DNA of 64,000 nucleotides, from positions 56,942,754 through 57,006,753 of the forward strand of contig NC_087065.1 of NCBI RefSeq assembly GCF_963678635.1, read 5' to 3'. Below the pieces are notes generated by a model, which saw only the letters and a list, made by a program, of their open reading frames with translations, did no database searches and was not told the origin of the DNA. This document shows, piece by piece, positions 61,695 to 64,000 of this stretch (position 1 is its first letter; the number at the start of each line of letters is the position of its first letter). The translations under genes were made by a program, and so were the position numbers. The DNA comes from Symsagittifera roscoffensis (lineage: Eukaryota; Xenacoelomorpha; Acoela; Convolutidae).

Positions 61695-64000
61695 TCTAAA
61701 AATGCAGCTTGTCCTGGTTGTAACTTTACTTTTCTGTCCAAAAAAACTGGTACCTTATTTTCATCTGTTATTATCCTATTAATTGGTCTCTTAACATACT
61801 TTCGGTCCGGGTTTCTAATCCGTATTAGACCGTTGTTCAAGTCAATCATCACGTCAAAATTCCTGACAAAATCTCTGCCCAAGATGAATTGGTCGGCGTC
61901 GTCCAGATTCTCTACCACCAGGAAGCTCATCCAAAGGTTCCGTCCTCCCATGTGAAGGACCGTCACCGGTGTTCTTCCGGCTACGTAGATAGCTCCTCGA
62001 TTTGCAGCGGCTAGTCGGAGATTCGTAGGAATCAAGTCTTCCCGCGTGAAGCCCATTCTCTCCCAGGTTTTTATCGGCATCACGCTCACCACCGCGCCTG
62101 TGTCCAGAAGCCCTGTGACTCCGATTTTTGTTCCGTTGGTGTCAAGCAGGTGTGCTGTCACATCTGCTTCATATCCAATATGTACCGCGTCTTGTTCCAT
62201 CATGGCGTCATGGCCTATCCTGCGGACTTTGAGTTCCTCTTCACCCAAATAGATCTGCCCCATTTGGTCATCATCTGTTGTTATGTAAGTCCTGGTGTAG
62301 ATGCTGATTCCATCCACGTTCAGCATTATTTGATACGGCCCATAGACCTCCAAGTAGCGTCCATGAAGTTTCTTCATGCGAGGGCCACCCGTCGTTAGTA
62401 GTGCTCGCACAGCTCTCGACTCAGTGCGTGGCTCCACCTGCCTCAGATAATCTGCATATGTGTCCAAATGCATTAAAGTGAACTCTGATGGTTCACTCAA
62501 ATTTCTTATTACCTGGTGTCCAGCCACTGAGATTATCGACTGTATCTTCTTTCCTTGCGGCGCCATGCCGAACCTCTTACCGGAGATCACTTTAAGTTTC
62601 ATATCTAAACTGCTTGGTGTTTTCGTCTCCTCGAACTCCGTTGCTTCGAAGGTATTCAGTTGCTCCTGAAGCTTTTCATTTTCCAGTTCAAGTTTCACTC
62701 TTTGTTCGATCTCTTTCGTCACCAGTTCCTGTTGTACTCTATTTAGAGCATCCTTTGCGGCTGCCTTGTAATCGATCTTGAAGTCATCGGCCGCAGTTGC
62801 TGGTTCCGGTTCACATGCTTCTCCTGTTACCGCTTGCATTTTCTTTGCCGCCAGCTCTTGAGGTTTGTCCTTCCTGCGTGCCTCTGCTTCGTTTAAAAGT
62901 CGAGCCTTGCTCGCTTTCACTCCTGATAAAGCTTCTTCATGCCTTGGATGCTTGATGTCTGCCACTGCATCCCAGAATTGTGGACAGTCTGATTTAAAAT
63001 GACCTTCCAAGTTGCAAAAGAAACACCTCGGGCCGAATTTCGCAATTACTCCTCTCATGAAATCCTCATGTTCCAACTCTGACGCATCTTCGTCCTCGAG
63101 GCTAAAGCCTATTGCTTTCATGCCTTGTTTATAAGCTGGGCATGCTGACACATGATGGTCTGTTGAACTACAATTAGCACAAGAGCGTCTCTTGTCCATA
63201 TCGTCCCTCGGTTTGTACCAATTGTTCCCTTGGTTCGCTGGTCCGTTGTTAAAATTGCCATAATTGTTCTTGTAATATCCAGATCTCGAAGGAGGTTTCA
63301 GCAATAGATACTCTTTCGATTTGAGTCTCAACTCCTCCGGTGTTGGCGCATTAGTTGATAGTGGTGTGTAATGCGTTGCTAGCATCGTACGAAGTTCATC
63401 GTTTTTCACACCATCGATGAATTTTGAGGCTACGGCCAGGTTCATCCTTCGATTTGACTCATCCGGTTGGCTGCGTCTTCTCAGCATTTCCAAATCATCG
63501 AGAAACTTGTCTATAGTTTCATCTTCCCGCTGCCTCCGTTTCTCGAAGCGCATCATCGCCTGGTGCCCCTGCACCCCTGATCCGAAACGGTTCAATAAGA
63601 TTTCGAAGATTTTTTCAGCAGTGTCACGTTGATACTGTTTCTTGGCCATGACACAGTTCAGGGCTGTCCCTTCTAAGTTGCTGGTGAGCGCGCTGCATTC
63701 CTGTCTCTCAGACAAGTCTTCTTCCTCGAAATGTAGCTTCATTACCTCTATCCAGGTATCAATACAGCCATCAGATTCGTCTTTGTAGCATCTTGGTTTC
63801 TTAAAGATTCTTCTGGACTTTTCACTGCGTTCATTGGTTCTAGATAACCTCGTCAGGAATGTCTCCAAAGACCTGTTCAGGGGTTCAAATGCTGTGGCCA
63901 TTGCCGTAGCATCCCTTGAGTGTCCCGCCTGAGTGTCCTCACACCTTGTCGAAGGCTCTGTGTGCGGTACATCCCTACAATCCGAATCACCATGAGCGTT
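61691..64000 (-). pseudogene. gag: Gag capsid, nucleocapsid and protease of element C (partial)
   Basis: The frame is open to the window edge; the Met at 63901 is internal. It has a retrotransposon Gag domain (CIDTWIEVMKLHFEEE to MLATHYT), knuckles CANCSSTDHHVSAC and CFFCNLEGHFKSDC, a Lys/Glu-rich helix, and aspartic protease LLDTGAVVSVMP with FILGRDFVRNFDVM. It ends at 61691, where the GCATTTTTAGAATGAG stretch lacks about 7 bases that A has (AVVAEFRMRN), so pol continues in another frame. A slippery-site explanation is less likely, because B reads straight through. Confidence 0.85.

Larger units (their letters stand above)
44763..64000 (-). mobile_element. Element C: giant Ty3/gypsy element, 5' end beyond the window
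   Basis: In reverse order it has a 3' LTR (44763-45683), polypurine tract, ORF3 (46504-55464), macrodomain and integrase (55847-57325 and 57465 onward), RNase H and reverse transcriptase, then protease and gag (61691 to the edge). Its proteins align with A and B along their length but are clearly diverged, so C is a third family of the same lineage. Pol is broken by a 139 bp LTR fragment (57326-57464) and a small indel near 61695, while ORF3 is intact. Confidence 0.9.

Noticed and set aside
61685-61700. Programmed frameshift between protease and RT in element C (TTTTTAGAATGAG)
   Set aside because: B reads through this boundary in one frame and A has the missing bases, so a small deletion in C explains it better.

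Overview
The window looks like eukaryotic, probably metazoan, repeat DNA. It contains no recognisable host gene. Every supported feature belongs to one of four copies of a Ty3/gypsy-type (Metaviridae-like) LTR retrotransposon lineage, all with their coding strand on minus. The pol order protease, reverse transcriptase, RNase H, integrase, the two CCHC knuckles in Gag and the D,D35E integrase fix the superfamily. The TTTTCAG/TTTTTAG-like acceptors would suit a nematode, but that is weak evidence and the host is unresolved.

Layout. (1) Element Z, 1-5913: a broken gag running off the left edge, then a 4.6 kb leader rich in GGAGGGT words and holding a 1.5 kb tandem duplication. (2) One LTR, 5914-8665, serves as the 5' LTR of Z and the 3' LTR of A. 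It carries a 1.7 kb chimeric gag-pol/inverted-leader insert flanked by a 140 bp direct duplication. (3) Element A, 5914-44011: pol broken by several frameshifts and ORF3 cut to about 210 codons. Its leader is interrupted by (4) element B, 20727-43616, a full-length 22.9 kb element with two 916 bp LTRs that look identical. B encodes a single 2101-codon gag-pol frame, an integrase-macrodomain frame and a 2945-codon ORF3. (5) Beyond A's truncated 5' LTR lie an inverted LTR piece and (6) element C, 44763 to past 64000, with an intact 2986-codon ORF3 and a pol broken by an LTR fragment.

What stands out. These are giant retroelements with coding content not expected of Ty3/gypsy. Pol ends in a domain that reads like an OARD1/TARG1-type macrodomain. 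An ORF of about 2,950 codons follows pol. It contains a complete SGNH/GDSL hydrolase, a second degenerate SGNH-like domain, a Cys/His cluster and a long conserved C-terminal region of unknown function. Three cis signals recur across the elements. A TGTCCGGGGAGT purine tract lies at the 3' LTR, at the midpoint of B and repeatedly in the pol linker, suggesting several plus-strand priming sites. A splice-acceptor-like box lies upstream of each ORF3. Paired hairpins lie in the leaders of Z and A, one with a compensatory change.

All positions were read by eye. Domain calls are motif-based, without any database search.
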